In this document: positions 27,149 to 36,192 of the stretch, piece by piece
Layout of the letters: every line of letters begins with the position of its first letter
Position numbering within the stretch: the stretch's first letter is position 1
Notes under the pieces: generated by a model
Database searches by the model: none
What the model was told of the DNA's origin: nothing
Seen by the model: only the letters and a program-made list of their open reading frames with translations
From: Thermoplasma volcanium GSS1
Lineage (GTDB): Archaea; Thermoplasmatota; Thermoplasmata; Thermoplasmatales; Thermoplasmataceae
Assembly: GCF_000011185.1 (NCBI RefSeq)
Contig: NC_002689.2
Location: 248,001-312,000, forward strand
DNA: 64,000 nt
Reading direction: 5' to 3'
Position numbers and translations under genes: made by a program

Positions 27149-27580
27149 TCACCAAACATCAATGGATGTTTGGCTTCCTGCCATATTCTCCGTATATTTT
27201 GGCTGCCTCACTCTATAATACTTTAACGGCTCGTTTCGAACATGTACGAACACTTCTCGCTACATTCGTGTATGCATTAACATCTCTATCGATATTAAGA
27301 CCATAGTATTCTTTCCTGTAGGCTTTAACGAGTGAGACTGCCATGTTACTTATCTTTGAATAATAATATGAAAGCATCTCGTATTCTTCAAGTTAATTAT
27401 AAATTTACTTTGATAAAGAATATCTTGATATAATATTTTATCGACAATAATATTCAGCATGAAATTAACCATACCAGTAAATTCGTACATGATATCTTTC
27501 AATTTATCAGATAGTAAAAAATACTGCGTTACGGCTTTAGAGACATATATGGATATATACGTCGTTAATGAATCTAGCAC
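27149..27580 (-). pseudogene. Decayed tnpB with large internal deletion
   Basis: The N-terminal part (read from 27580) resembles the intact TnpB at 13.6 kb: KAVTQYFLLSDKLK against KAVKQYFYPSDNLK. Then the C-terminal part follows directly in shifted frames: GLNIDRDVNAYTNVA, RTCSKRAVK, and finally MAGSQTSIDVW against MAGSQISTDI. About 700 bp of the middle, including two RuvC motifs and the zinc ribbon, is missing and stops interrupt the frame. The element's right-end hairpin survives at 27152-27173 as a perfect 9-bp stem. This is a relic that could act only as a substrate or RNA source for the intact copy. Confidence 0.8.
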
Positions 27581-27699
27581 AGTATTTTGCGATTTTTATT
27601 ATTTCACGTAATGAAGGCATTTCATCAAAAAATCAAGAAAAAATTGACAACATCAAATAATGAAAAGTATTTTTAAGTATCAACGTTATACTTAGCTCA

Positions 27700-28764
27700 A
27701 TGCAGATAGAATCTCAGAGCCCGACCGACGTCGTTGCTTCGTATAAGGCGAAGATTGATGAAAGCATAAGCCGTTTCTTTGACCGGAAGGAAGAAGAGAC
27801 AAAGGATGTACTCTCCAAAAGAGTGATAAAAATAATAAGGGACTATACCGAAGGCGGTGGCAAGAGGTTAAGGCCGATTTTTATGATCCTTGGCTATAGG
27901 TTGTTTTCGCCTGAAGAAAAGGGAATATTCGATGCTTCAATATCAATAGAATTAGCGCAATCATACCTACTTATTCATGATGATGTTATAGACAAAAGCG
28001 ATGTTCGTAGGGGAAAGCCAAGCATGCATATACGGCTTGAAGATGCATTTGTAGCGGGTTGTCCGCAAAGTAGATCAACAGCCGAAGGACTGGCAATTGT
28101 TGCTGGTGACCTAGCTGAATCTTATGCACATGAGGCTTTACTCAGATCCGGCTTCTACAGTGAAAACTTAGTAAAGGCCGATCTTGAGCTAAGCAAAACT
28201 ATAGAGATGACTGGGTATGGCCAGTTCCTCGATATCCTCTCAACAACCATGGATGATTTTAATGAAGGCGATTTGATAAGATTGCACTTGTGGAAGACAG
28301 CAAAGTATACCTTGGAGGGCCCGCTTGCCATGGGAGCCATACTGAGTGGTACTGAATACGATATAACAGCTCTTCGGGAATACGGGCGAGTTCTTGGCAT
28401 AGCTTTCCAGCTTAAAGATGATATTTTAGGGTTGTTTGGAGATGAAAAAACAATTGGCAAATCCGTTTACAGCGACGTCAATGAGGGAAAGAAGACCCTT
28501 TTGATGATAAAAGCGATGGAGTGGGGAGACAGAGACGACGCAAATTTCATAAGGAAGATGCTCAGAAAGGGAAATGTAACCAATGAGGAATTTGAAAGGA
28601 TAAAAAAGTTGGTCATGGATACAGGTTCATACGACTATTCTATCAATCTTATGGGTAAGCTTGTGGATAAATCAAAGGAATATTTAGCCAAGGTCTCCGG
28701 AGACAACTATGTAAAGAAGATACTTGATTGGCTCTCCGATTATCTCATATCCAGAGATCACTAA
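27700..28764 (+). CDS. idsA: Polyprenyl (farnesyl/geranylgeranyl) diphosphate synthase
   Basis: 354 residues. It builds C15-C20 isoprenoid chains for archaeal membrane lipids. The first Asp-rich motif is LLIHDDVIDKSD near residue 90, preceded by GGGKRLRP (about 50). The second is LKDDILGLFGD near 240, followed by KSVYSDVNEGKKT. Residue choice upstream of the first motif (YL at -4/-5) would allow a medium to long product, but chain length cannot be fixed by eye. A TATA-like box about 27 nt upstream of ATG suggests a leaderless message. The end overlaps the convergent xerA by four bases. Confidence 0.93.
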   Translation: MQIESQSPTDVVASYKAKIDESISRFFDRKEEETKDVLSKRVIKIIRDYTEGGGKRLRPIFMILGYRLFSPEEKGIFDASISIELAQSYLLIHDDVIDKSDVRRGKPSMHIRLEDAFVAGCPQSRSTAEGLAIVAGDLAESYAHEALLRSGFYSENLVKADLELSKTIEMTGYGQFLDILSTTMDDFNEGDLIRLHLWKTAKYTLEGPLAMGAILSGTEYDITALREYGRVLGIAFQLKDDILGLFGDEKTIGKSVYSDVNEGKKTLLMIKAMEWGDRDDANFIRKMLRKGNVTNEEFERIKKLVMDTGSYDYSINLMGKLVDKSKEYLAKVSGDNYVKKILDWLSDYLISRDH

Positions 28765-29612
28765 TACCTTGGCCTATGCTTGAAGTACATGTCCTTCAGT
28801 GCATTATCGTCCAAATGGGTATAGATCTGTGTTGTTGCGACGCTTGAGTGACCAAGGATCTGTTGTATAAACCTTATATCACCACCGTTTCTGAGCACCG
28901 AAGTGGCAAAGGTATGCCTGAGCACGTGCGGCGTCACTCTCTTATTTATGCCAGCTTCTTGGCTTAACCTTTTTACCATCCTCTCTACCGTCGAAGGGTC
29001 ATACCTAGATTTCTTGTTGCTTATAAACAAGAAGTCATGCGGGGTTTCGACACTTATTCGCCAGTTAAGGTATTCTTTGAGGGCTGAAACGCATTCATTT
29101 GGCATCACAACTATCCGATCCTTGTCTCCTTTCCCAGATTTCACATAGATGATGCCTTCTTGCATGTCAACATCTCCTATTCTCAGGTTGCAGAGTTCCC
29201 CGACCCTAATTCCAGTGTATGCTAACACTGAGATTACTGCACTATACTTTACGCTTTTTTTAGAAGCACTCAGCAGCCTTGAAGCTTCTTCCTCGTTCAG
29301 ATAAACGGGCATGTGCATTGATCTTCTCGGAGGGGTAAGATTAACAGGATACCTAAGGTCCAGTGACTTGTAGAAAAGCTTTATGGCCTTTATTGCAAGA
29401 TACTGGCTCGCCTTAGAGTAATGTGCCTTTGAAGCGAGGAACGTCTTATACCTTTCGATATCCATGGGCGTAACTTCTGCCGGCGTCTTTCCAACGAAAG
29501 CAAGAAACTTTGATACAAGGAACTTATACTCCTTGATTGTGTACTTGCTCTTCCTTTCTCCTACCATATAGGAGACAAAGTTCTCTACGTAACTTTCAGA
29601 TCCGGCAGGCAT
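28761..29612 (-). CDS. xerA: Tyrosine recombinase XerA
   Basis: 283 residues. Chromosome-dimer resolvase acting at a dif-like site. All catalytic residues of the tyrosine recombinase family are visible: Arg in YTGIRVGELCNLR, Lys in SGKGDKDR, HxxR in TPHVLRHTFATSV, His in LGHSSVATTQIYTHL with the nucleophile Tyr in that same segment. The N-terminal SAM-like DNA-binding domain spans about residues 1-100. Thermoplasma XerA is a known archaeal enzyme of this kind, and no phage or integron genes surround it, so a housekeeping role is likely. A dif site was not recognised in the window. Confidence 0.92.
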   Translation of the reverse strand: MPAGSESYVENFVSYMVGERKSKYTIKEYKFLVSKFLAFVGKTPAEVTPMDIERYKTFLASKAHYSKASQYLAIKAIKLFYKSLDLRYPVNLTPPRRSMHMPVYLNEEEASRLLSASKKSVKYSAVISVLAYTGIRVGELCNLRIGDVDMQEGIIYVKSGKGDKDRIVVMPNECVSALKEYLNWRISVETPHDFLFISNKKSRYDPSTVERMVKRLSQEAGINKRVTPHVLRHTFATSVLRNGGDIRFIQQILGHSSVATTQIYTHLDDNALKDMYFKHRPRY

Positions 29613-29702
29613 GCAGGTATTAAATATCTCAGTGGATAAATACTTTATAGTTGGTCTTCACGCACAGGCAAGTTTAAAATAATAACATAAAATCGCCATG
29701 CT

Positions 29703-30338
29703 ATGCTTGTATCGCCATCCATAGTTGCCGCTTCCCTAACAAAATTCCAGGCCCAGGTAAAGGAATGCGAAGATGCCGGGGCTTACTCTTTTCATCTCGA
29801 CGTTATGGACGGCAATTTCGTGCCAAACATAACTGTTGGTCCTGATTTCTACTTTGCTCTACGTTCGATATCAAAGATACCTATAGACACGCATTTAATG
29901 GTTGATAGGCCGGATTATTATTATGAAAAGTTCTTATCTCAGAATGATAGGGTGCTTATACACTATGAAAGCCCGATAAATATAAAAGGACTTATAAAGA
30001 AGATGGAGAATGAAGGCGTAAAATATGGCCTTGTTATTAATCCTAATACGCCATTTTCTAAGGTATCAGATCTTTTGGAGAGGGCCGAGATACTACTAAT
30101 AATGTCTGTATATCCCGGATTTTCAGGCCAGAAGTTTATAGACGTCTCAGAAAAGATAAAGGAAGCCAGAAATTACATAAAGGAAATGGGCCTTCGCACT
30201 ATGATAGAGGTGGATGGAGGAATAAACGAAAATACCGCAAAAATAGTAAAAAATGCAGGGGCAGATATTGTTGTATCAGCCTCCTATCTATTTTCTGGGG
30301 ATATAACTGATAGGATCAAGACTCTCTCATCGATATGA
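29703..30338 (+). CDS. rpe: Ribulose-phosphate 3-epimerase
   Basis: 211 residues, a TIM barrel interconverting ribulose-5-phosphate and xylulose-5-phosphate. Signature blocks are PSIVAASL at the start, FHLDVMDGNFVPNITVGP (about 30) with metal-binding His and Asp, IDTHLMV (about 60), MSVYPGFSGQKF (about 135) and the phosphate loop IEVDGGINENTA (about 170). A TATA-like TTTAAAAT about 27 nt before ATG implies leaderless translation. The 3' end overlaps the convergent dehydrogenase by 23 bp. Confidence 0.95.
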   Translation: MLVSPSIVAASLTKFQAQVKECEDAGAYSFHLDVMDGNFVPNITVGPDFYFALRSISKIPIDTHLMVDRPDYYYEKFLSQNDRVLIHYESPINIKGLIKKMENEGVKYGLVINPNTPFSKVSDLLERAEILLIMSVYPGFSGQKFIDVSEKIKEARNYIKEMGLRTMIEVDGGINENTAKIVKNAGADIVVSASYLFSGDITDRIKTLSSI

Positions 30339-31302
30339 GGATCCTGCCGTCGTGAGTTTCACTATAATACTTAAGTGCATCTTTTATCTCGTTTATTTTG
30401 AACTCTCTAGCTATTTTTACCCTTAGTTCGTGTGTCTTCATAAACTCTAGAAGGCCACGTAGATCCTCCCTTGTGCCGCCGGTCGATCCTAATATCTTCT
30501 TTTCGCCGGTGTACAGATCCGCTATGTCTATAGAACCTTCCCGACCAGTAAGTACGCCAAAAGAAACGAGAATCCCTCTAGTGCGGAGATGCTTAAGGGC
30601 ATCCCCCCAGAATAAGCTTCCGAGAGGGTTAATGATTATATCGAACTTCATATCAGGTGGAATATTGTCAGGCCTGAAGACTTCGATGGCCCCAAACGAT
30701 TCGATCCAATCTTTTCTAGAAACAGCGTACACATCACACCCCATCATGGAAGCTAACTGTACTGCAAACATCCCTGTATTTCCTGACGCCCCATAGATGA
30801 GTATTGATCTTCCTGGCGAACAGCCAGAGATCCTTATAGCCCTGAAAGAGGTAAGGGCTGCTACGCCTATACTGGCGGCCAGTTCATCACTCGCATCTTC
30901 TGGAACCCTAAACACGTTCTTCTCATCTATTTGTACGAGCTGTGAGTAGCCGCCATTTGAAACAACTCCCCATATCCCGCCATTTTCACATAGGTGCTCG
31001 TTTCCAGATATGCACTGCGAACATGTACCGTCAAAGATCCTATTGTAAACTATTACTCTTTCTCCCTTCTTAAATGAACCACTATCTTCCTTTACTATTC
31101 CGTATACTTCACTCCCTGGTATGTGCGGGAGCGGGTTGAGGCGGTATACTATCTTTCCATTTATTACATTGTAATCTATTGGATTAAGTCCAGCTTTTTT
31201 GACTTCTATGATAACCTTTCCCTGCTCTTTTTTTGGTTCGCTTACCTCTTCTACCTTCACGTTTTCGTTTCCTAGTGGTTCATAGACAAAGACAGCTTTC
31301 AT
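30316..31302 (-). CDS. MDR-superfamily alcohol dehydrogenase / quinone reductase-like protein
   Basis: 328 residues. NAD(P)-binding loop ILIYGASGNTGMFAVQLA near residue 175 and the GroES-like N-terminal domain define the medium-chain dehydrogenase family. The usual first catalytic zinc Cys is absent (AGLNPIDYN near 37, as in zinc-free quinone reductases). A structural-zinc-like loop is retained at about 95-110, DGTCSQCISGNEHLC, with three Cys and an Asp at the position of the first. The enzyme may be zinc-free catalytically or use altered ligands. The substrate is unknown. It is a single gene. Confidence 0.83.
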   Translation of the reverse strand: MKAVFVYEPLGNENVKVEEVSEPKKEQGKVIIEVKKAGLNPIDYNVINGKIVYRLNPLPHIPGSEVYGIVKEDSGSFKKGERVIVYNRIFDGTCSQCISGNEHLCENGGIWGVVSNGGYSQLVQIDEKNVFRVPEDASDELAASIGVAALTSFRAIRISGCSPGRSILIYGASGNTGMFAVQLASMMGCDVYAVSRKDWIESFGAIEVFRPDNIPPDMKFDIIINPLGSLFWGDALKHLRTRGILVSFGVLTGREGSIDIADLYTGEKKILGSTGGTREDLRGLLEFMKTHELRVKIAREFKINEIKDALKYYSETHDGRILISMRES

Positions 31303-31374
31303 ATTATTAGCATGAACAAGGACATGATAATTTTTTCGGCAATCAATGAAAGAAGAAATATAACGTTATTGTCT

Positions 31375-31911
31375 TCAAAGTGAAGAGCTGTTCTGAGTGG
31401 TATCCCCGATTTTTTCATCAAATACGCGCTTTTGTTTTATTATGTTTACTGTTTCACCTATAAGCAAGCCGGTCGTAAACGAAAGGATAGAATCTACGCT
31501 CACTTCGGCCAAGGAATTTCCGGGCATCAAAAATTCAAGAATAACCCTTGAAAATAAAGAAACTGCCCATATTACATAAACTCCTGGAGACCTCCTATAA
31601 TAAAGAACTGTTCCCCTGTAAAAGAATCTTACAGAAGTTCCAACTCGTACGCCAACTAAGTAGCCTGCTATTATTAGCAATAGTACAGAGTAATAATAGT
31701 ACTGTGTGGAGAAATCCAACAATACTAGAATTACGGTTAGAAGAGCGTACACAGCTGGTATCCTGAATACTCTTGCTGGTCTATACCGGCGTCCTTTGAA
31801 GCTTCTATACGCGGACCGTAATAGTAGCAGCGCAAGTATACCAATAACTATGTATGCAGAGTAATATGGTTGCGCTGTCTCTACTAGCATAAAAAACATA
31901 ACAGTGATCAT
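31375..31911 (-). CDS. Polytopic membrane protein, unknown
   Basis: 178 residues with about five membrane spans: residues about 15-32, 50-68, 72-95, 112-130 and 140-160. A basic loop (RSAYRSFKGRRYRPARVFRIP) separates the first two spans. The layout resembles small CcdC/DUF1453-like membrane proteins, but I see no decisive motif. The C-terminal tail is polar and presumably cytoplasmic. It stands alone between the dehydrogenase and the rpl40e operon. Confidence 0.6.
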   Translation of the reverse strand: MITVMFFMLVETAQPYYSAYIVIGILALLLLRSAYRSFKGRRYRPARVFRIPAVYALLTVILVLLDFSTQYYYYSVLLLIIAGYLVGVRVGTSVRFFYRGTVLYYRRSPGVYVIWAVSLFSRVILEFLMPGNSLAEVSVDSILSFTTGLLIGETVNIIKQKRVFDEKIGDTTQNSSSL

Positions 31912-32068
31912 TATTTTATTTTTATTATCATTTTCTACCTGATTTTATATAACTAAATATATTTCGCAGCATCTTAAACCGAACCAGCTCAGGTAGATAT
32001 GGCAAACTGAAATATAGTAGATAGATATGTGTGTGATACGTAATTAATAGTTAACCAGGTGAAAAACA

Positions 32069-32218
32069 ATGGCATTTCCAGAAGCTGTTGAGAGAAGGTT
32101 GAATAAAAAAATATGCATGCGGTGCTACGCAAGAAACTCAATAAGAGCTACGCGATGCCGTAAGTGTGGCTACACTGGGCTAAGGCTTAAGAAAAAGGAA
32201 AGGTCAGCCGGTAAATGA
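32069..32218 (+). CDS. rpl40e: Ribosomal protein L40e (eL40)
   Basis: A 49-residue basic protein with a four-Cys zinc ribbon, [10 protein letters not shown] and RCRKCGYTG, and a Lys/Arg-rich tail. This matches the archaeal large-subunit protein eL40. A good AGGTGA ribosome binding site stands just before ATG 32069. Its stop is four bases before purQ, so it heads an operon with purQ and pyrC. That arrangement would tie translation capacity to nucleotide synthesis. Confidence 0.93.
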   Translation: MAFPEAVERRLNKKICMRCYARNSIRATRCRKCGYTGLRLKKKERSAGK

Positions 32219-32222
32219 TAGT

Positions 32223-32999
32223 ATGAAGCAATCTCCAAAAATTGGCATCCTCCTTATGGAGGGAACCAACAACGAAACCGAAGTCTATTACTCTGTAAAA
32301 AGGAGCGGTGGATCTCCTGATTTTATCCATATAAATGATTTATCTGCAGGGAGAAAGCGTGTATCGGATTATGACGGTCTCATAATTCCTGGCGGATTTT
32401 CAGCCGGCGACTACATTAGGGCAGGCGTTATATTCGCCGCCCGCCTTGGTGCGGTTGCGGGCAAAGAGATAAGGGAATTCGTAGATGATGGAAAACCACT
32501 CATAGGCATATGCAACGGCTTCCAAGTCCTAATGGAGATGGGACTGATTTACGATCGCAGCAAGATCACTCTTACAAACAACGAATCTAATAGGTTTGAA
32601 TGCAGATATACATATATGAAGATGACTTCAAGGAACAGGATATTTCAGAGTGGATTTTACGGTAAAGGGGTATTCCAGGTTCCAGTAGCTCATGCTGAAG
32701 GCAGGATCGCGGTAAGCGAAAGGAGTGTATTGAAGAAACTTTACGAGAATGACCAAGTCGTATTCAAATATTCCAATGAGAATGACGTTACTGATGAGTA
32801 TCCTTGGAATCCAAATGGATCTATTGATTCTGTTGCCTCTCTATCAAACGAAGCAGGAAACGTAATAGGGTTAATGCCCCATCCGGAGAGAATATATTAT
32901 AGATATCAGGCTATGTATCTTGAAACCGAGAAGGACGAAGTGGCAGGCAAAATCTTCTACGACAGCCTTGTGAACTACGCAAGGGATAGGAATGGATAG
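32223..32999 (+). CDS. purQ: Phosphoribosylformylglycinamidine synthase, glutaminase subunit PurQ
   Basis: 258 residues, class I glutamine amidotransferase supplying ammonia to PurL in purine synthesis. The nucleophile Cys is in [15 protein letters not shown] near residue 95, and the catalytic His-Glu pair is in [11 protein letters not shown] near 225. [16 protein letters not shown] (about 58) forms the oxyanion loop region. It is slightly longer than the compact PurQ, fitting archaeal forms. It follows rpl40e by four bases and overlaps pyrC by eight, so all three are co-transcribed. Confidence 0.95.
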   Translation: MKQSPKIGILLMEGTNNETEVYYSVKRSGGSPDFIHINDLSAGRKRVSDYDGLIIPGGFSAGDYIRAGVIFAARLGAVAGKEIREFVDDGKPLIGICNGFQVLMEMGLIYDRSKITLTNNESNRFECRYTYMKMTSRNRIFQSGFYGKGVFQVPVAHAEGRIAVSERSVLKKLYENDQVVFKYSNENDVTDEYPWNPNGSIDSVASLSNEAGNVIGLMPHPERIYYRYQAMYLETEKDEVAGKIFYDSLVNYARDRNG

Positions 33000-34239
33000 G
33001 GCATTCTGTGGAAACTTTTACTACAACGGCAAATTCGATTATCTTGAAGTTACCGTAAAAGATGGGGTAATAGAATCCATAAAAAAGGATGCTGGAAACA
33101 TAGCTAGAAGTTACCTTCCAGGTGCTGTACTGCCAGCAGCAACTGATATACATGTACATTTCAGGACGCCTGGAGAGACAGATAAAGAGGATTTTTCCAC
33201 GGGATCGCTCTCTGCCATATTTGGTGGAACTACTCTAGTTATGGATATGCCGAATAATATAATACCGATAAAGGACTATAATGCCTTCAGCGATAAACTT
33301 GGTGTTATAAACGGCACTTCGTATTCAGACTTTGCCCTCTACTCAATGGAGACTGGATCGAATTCACTCATTGTTGATTCGAGGAGCATAGGCCTTAAAG
33401 TATACTTGGGTGGATCTACAAATGCCGCAGGTACCATGGCGATACCCGATCAAGAGGCAGAAATGATCAACGAGAAAGGTTTCACAGTGATATTCCACGG
33501 CGAACTGGAAGAATGCCTTAGAAAGCATCAAAGCGAAACGAAGAACCTGAGGGAGCACAACCTTTCGCGCCCTATCGAGTGCGAACTTGCCGCAGCGGGT
33601 TACGTCGGCTCTCTAAATTTAAAAAGCAAGATAATGGCCCACGTATCGAGCCCAGAGGTTTCGGGGGATTTCCTTAGGGAAGTAACTCCTCACCACCTTC
33701 TTCTAAATGACGAAATGCCGCTAGGAAGTATAGGAAAAGTGAATCCTCCCCTAAGGGATCGGAATACTCAGGAAAGATTGCTATACGCATATATATCGGG
33801 GCAGTTCGACATACTTTCGTCAGACCACGCGCCTCATACGGAAAAGGATAAGGCAGAATTTGAATACGCAAAATCGGGAATAATAGGTGTAGAGACAAGG
33901 ATACCGCTCATGCTGGCGCTCGTAAAGAAAAAGATACTATTTTTAGATGTGCTCTACAAAACGGGGATAGAGAGGCCCCCGTCCATTTTCGGCATTCGAA
34001 AGGGAAAGATCGAGGTAGGCTACGATGCCGATTTTATGTGCGTCGATTTTACAAACGAAAAGAAAGTCAACGAGGATCGGCTTCATTCAAAACTCCCAAG
34101 GAGCCCATTCAACGGCATGGACGCAATATTCCCTTCACATGTTGTTATGAGGGGAGAAGTCGTTATAGATAATTACGAGGAGATAAGCGATCCCTTGGGC
34201 AGGTTTGTGCCAAAGGGCTATTATGATCAGAAGCTGTAG
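32992..34239 (+). CDS. pyrC: Dihydroorotase
   Basis: 415 residues. Zinc amidohydrolase closing carbamoyl-aspartate to dihydroorotate in pyrimidine synthesis. The metal-binding [17 protein letters not shown] (about 45-60), substrate-contact VMDMPNN (about 85), His in AHVSSPEV (about 215) and the Asp in [14 protein letters not shown] (about 275) are all present, and the C-terminal beta-subdomain has [10 protein letters not shown]. It starts at ATG inside the end of purQ. Start and end both fit the family. Confidence 0.94.
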   Translation: MDRAFCGNFYYNGKFDYLEVTVKDGVIESIKKDAGNIARSYLPGAVLPAATDIHVHFRTPGETDKEDFSTGSLSAIFGGTTLVMDMPNNIIPIKDYNAFSDKLGVINGTSYSDFALYSMETGSNSLIVDSRSIGLKVYLGGSTNAAGTMAIPDQEAEMINEKGFTVIFHGELEECLRKHQSETKNLREHNLSRPIECELAAAGYVGSLNLKSKIMAHVSSPEVSGDFLREVTPHHLLLNDEMPLGSIGKVNPPLRDRNTQERLLYAYISGQFDILSSDHAPHTEKDKAEFEYAKSGIIGVETRIPLMLALVKKKILFLDVLYKTGIERPPSIFGIRKGKIEVGYDADFMCVDFTNEKKVNEDRLHSKLPRSPFNGMDAIFPSHVVMRGEVVIDNYEEISDPLGRFVPKGYYDQKL

Positions 34240-34820
34240 TTTTTGACTCCGAAAATTACCGCTGGTATCCTGGTCCAGTCCTTCTTATGATGCTCGTAGA
34301 TACGCGGTACGGAAAGATCTATGTGTTCCTCTCTAAAAATATCGCCTCTCGCAGAAAATTCCCTTGATAGAAAGCTTTCAGCCTTTGCATTGCCTATAGA
34401 ATATATGAACTTTGATGTTTCAAAAGCTTTTTCTATGAACGGTCTGTCGGCATGCTTCATTACGGATCCGAATGGCGGATTCATTATCCACGTATCGAAT
34501 TTTCCTGAAATGTCCTTTACGTTACGTACTTCAAATTTTACATTATTGCAGTTCTGCTTAGCAATTTCTACCATTGATACATCAATATCAAAACCTAAAA
34601 CAGTAGCGGCACCAAGATAGTAAGCTCCGCAAGCAAGTATGCCGTTGCCAGTTCCAGCATCCACAACGGTCCTGCCCTTTATATTGCCGTCTTCTAATAT
34701 CTCCACCAAAAAATAGGCAGCCGAAGAAGCATCCGTCATGTACTGCTCTAAATAATTGGCGTAGTGCTCAGGTTGCTTTAGCTTTTGAAGCTGAATTTCA
34801 AGAGCAGATTTTATGCCCAT
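34227..34820 (-). CDS. METTL5-like N6-adenine RNA/DNA methyltransferase
   Basis: 197 residues. SAM-binding motif VVDAGTGNGILACGAYYLGA (about 50) is followed by FDIDVSM, and the catalytic NPPF tetrapeptide lies in TWIMNPPFGS near 112, followed by HADRPF, the METTL5-type arrangement. Archaeal and eukaryotic relatives methylate adenine in small-subunit rRNA. The N-terminus QLQKLKQPEHYANYLEQY is also typical. Its ATG overlaps the stop of the upstream small gene by one base (TGATG). The 3' end overlaps convergent pyrC by 13 bp. Confidence 0.88.
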   Translation of the reverse strand: MGIKSALEIQLQKLKQPEHYANYLEQYMTDASSAAYFLVEILEDGNIKGRTVVDAGTGNGILACGAYYLGAATVLGFDIDVSMVEIAKQNCNNVKFEVRNVKDISGKFDTWIMNPPFGSVMKHADRPFIEKAFETSKFIYSIGNAKAESFLSREFSARGDIFREEHIDLSVPRIYEHHKKDWTRIPAVIFGVKNYSF

Positions 34821-35125
34821 CAGTATTCTGCAGACCCTATAACGAGATCAATAATTTCCTTTGCTATTCTGGCAGAGTTTTCTTTAGATTCGCCGCGTTC
34901 TTGGAGCAGCTTTTCGATCTTCTTCATTGCCCTCTGCCTCTTCCATGTCCCATTCTCATGTGCAGCCAGAACTATGTATTTCGCTATTTCCCTGTCTACA
35001 CTTATCCCGAATCTCTCCCTTATCTTTATCTGCCAAACTGGAACGAGCACTGTAGGGAGGTCCCTTAATTCTCGCCTCCTTTCGGCAACTATACTGTTTA
35101 TATCCTTCTTTCGGGATAAGACCAT
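34820..35125 (-). CDS. Small basic protein, unknown
   Basis: About 101 residues (TTG 35131 would add two), rich in Arg, Lys and Glu and predicted mostly helical, with a KKIEKLLQERGESKENSARIAKEI tail. I do not recognise a family. There is no Cys pair, no membrane span and no signal peptide. Direct coupling (stop/start overlap) to the METTL5-like methyltransferase suggests a role with RNA, for example as a partner, but this is inference. Confidence 0.6.
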   Translation of the reverse strand: MVLSRKKDINSIVAERRRELRDLPTVLVPVWQIKIRERFGISVDREIAKYIVLAAHENGTWKRQRAMKKIEKLLQERGESKENSARIAKEIIDLVIGSAEY

Positions 35126-35268
35126 AAGCAAACAATCTTACAATAGACTTAAAACTTTCCATCTATAGTCCCAATATTTACAATTATTGCCATATTTCCT
35201 CATTATGCAATATACGAACAAATCCAAGAATTTACAGAAAATAAAAATATAGTAATATTCTAATAAAT

Positions 35269-36192
35269 TTAGTAGGAGAGTAGCTTGTAAAGTACTCCCT
35301 TCTCAGAGTGAAGCCTGTTCTCAGCTTCGTCGAATATAACGCTGTTTATGCTGTCAGCAACATCATCTGTTACTTCTAAGCCACGGTGGGCCGGCAAGCA
35401 ATGCATAAATATGTAGTCTTTCTTGGCATTAGAGACTAAGTCAGAGTTTATCTGGTATTTCGTGAACGCCTTTTCTTTCTCTCCTCTCTTAGATTCTTCA
35501 CCCATGGATATCCACACATCAGTGTATATGACATCGGCATCCTTTGCAGCTTCGATTGCATCGTTTGTAATTATCACTTTACTGCCTCTTTCTTTAGCAA
35601 CCTGTTTTGCCTTATCAACAAACTCGCTTTTTGGCTCATACCCGTGGGGCGTTGCAACGTAAATGTCGACACCAAGAATGGCAGCTCCAAGCATAAGCGA
35701 ATTGGCCATATTGTTCCCGTCCCCTATGTAAGAGAACTTTAAGCCGCTAAATTTACCCTTTTTTTCCTTTACCGTCATGAAATCGGCTACTATCTGCAGG
35801 GGGTGTTCAACATCGTCAAGGGCATTTATTACGGGTATGCTTGTGCTTCTGGCTAGTTCGACAACGTTTTTGTGATCGAAGGCCCTGTACGCTATAGCAT
35901 CGAGAAACCTTGACAGTACGTGTCCTGTATCAGATATGGTTTCACCACGGCCTAGCTGCATCTCAGACGGATTCAAGTATACTGCATGGCCGCCCAACTG
36001 GTCTATTGCAACCTCCAATGAAGTTCTAGTTCGAGTACTGGGCTTTTCGAATATAAGACCTAGCATTTTGTTCCTTAGGCTTTCGTATGACCTGTACCGG
36101 TTCTTCTTAAGCTCTATGGAGAGATTGATTATTTCATCCAGGTCATTCTTCATATCGAGTACTGAAAGAATGTCCCTCTTTGCCATGATCAT
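35269..36192 (-). CDS. argF: Ornithine carbamoyltransferase
   Basis: 307 residues. It transfers the carbamoyl group of carbamoyl phosphate to ornithine, giving citrulline, or runs in reverse in catabolism. Carbamoyl-phosphate binding motif EKPSTRTRTS (about 50), FDHKNV, DDVEHPLQIVADF (about 130), and the ornithine-specific FMHCLPAHRG near 268 are all present. It is the last gene of sucC-sucD-argF, its ATG overlapping the sucD stop (ATGA). Pairing with carbamate kinase at 25 kb is a functional inference. Confidence 0.95.
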   Translation of the reverse strand: MIMAKRDILSVLDMKNDLDEIINLSIELKKNRYRSYESLRNKMLGLIFEKPSTRTRTSLEVAIDQLGGHAVYLNPSEMQLGRGETISDTGHVLSRFLDAIAYRAFDHKNVVELARSTSIPVINALDDVEHPLQIVADFMTVKEKKGKFSGLKFSYIGDGNNMANSLMLGAAILGVDIYVATPHGYEPKSEFVDKAKQVAKERGSKVIITNDAIEAAKDADVIYTDVWISMGEESKRGEKEKAFTKYQINSDLVSNAKKDYIFMHCLPAHRGLEVTDDVADSINSVIFDEAENRLHSEKGVLYKLLSY

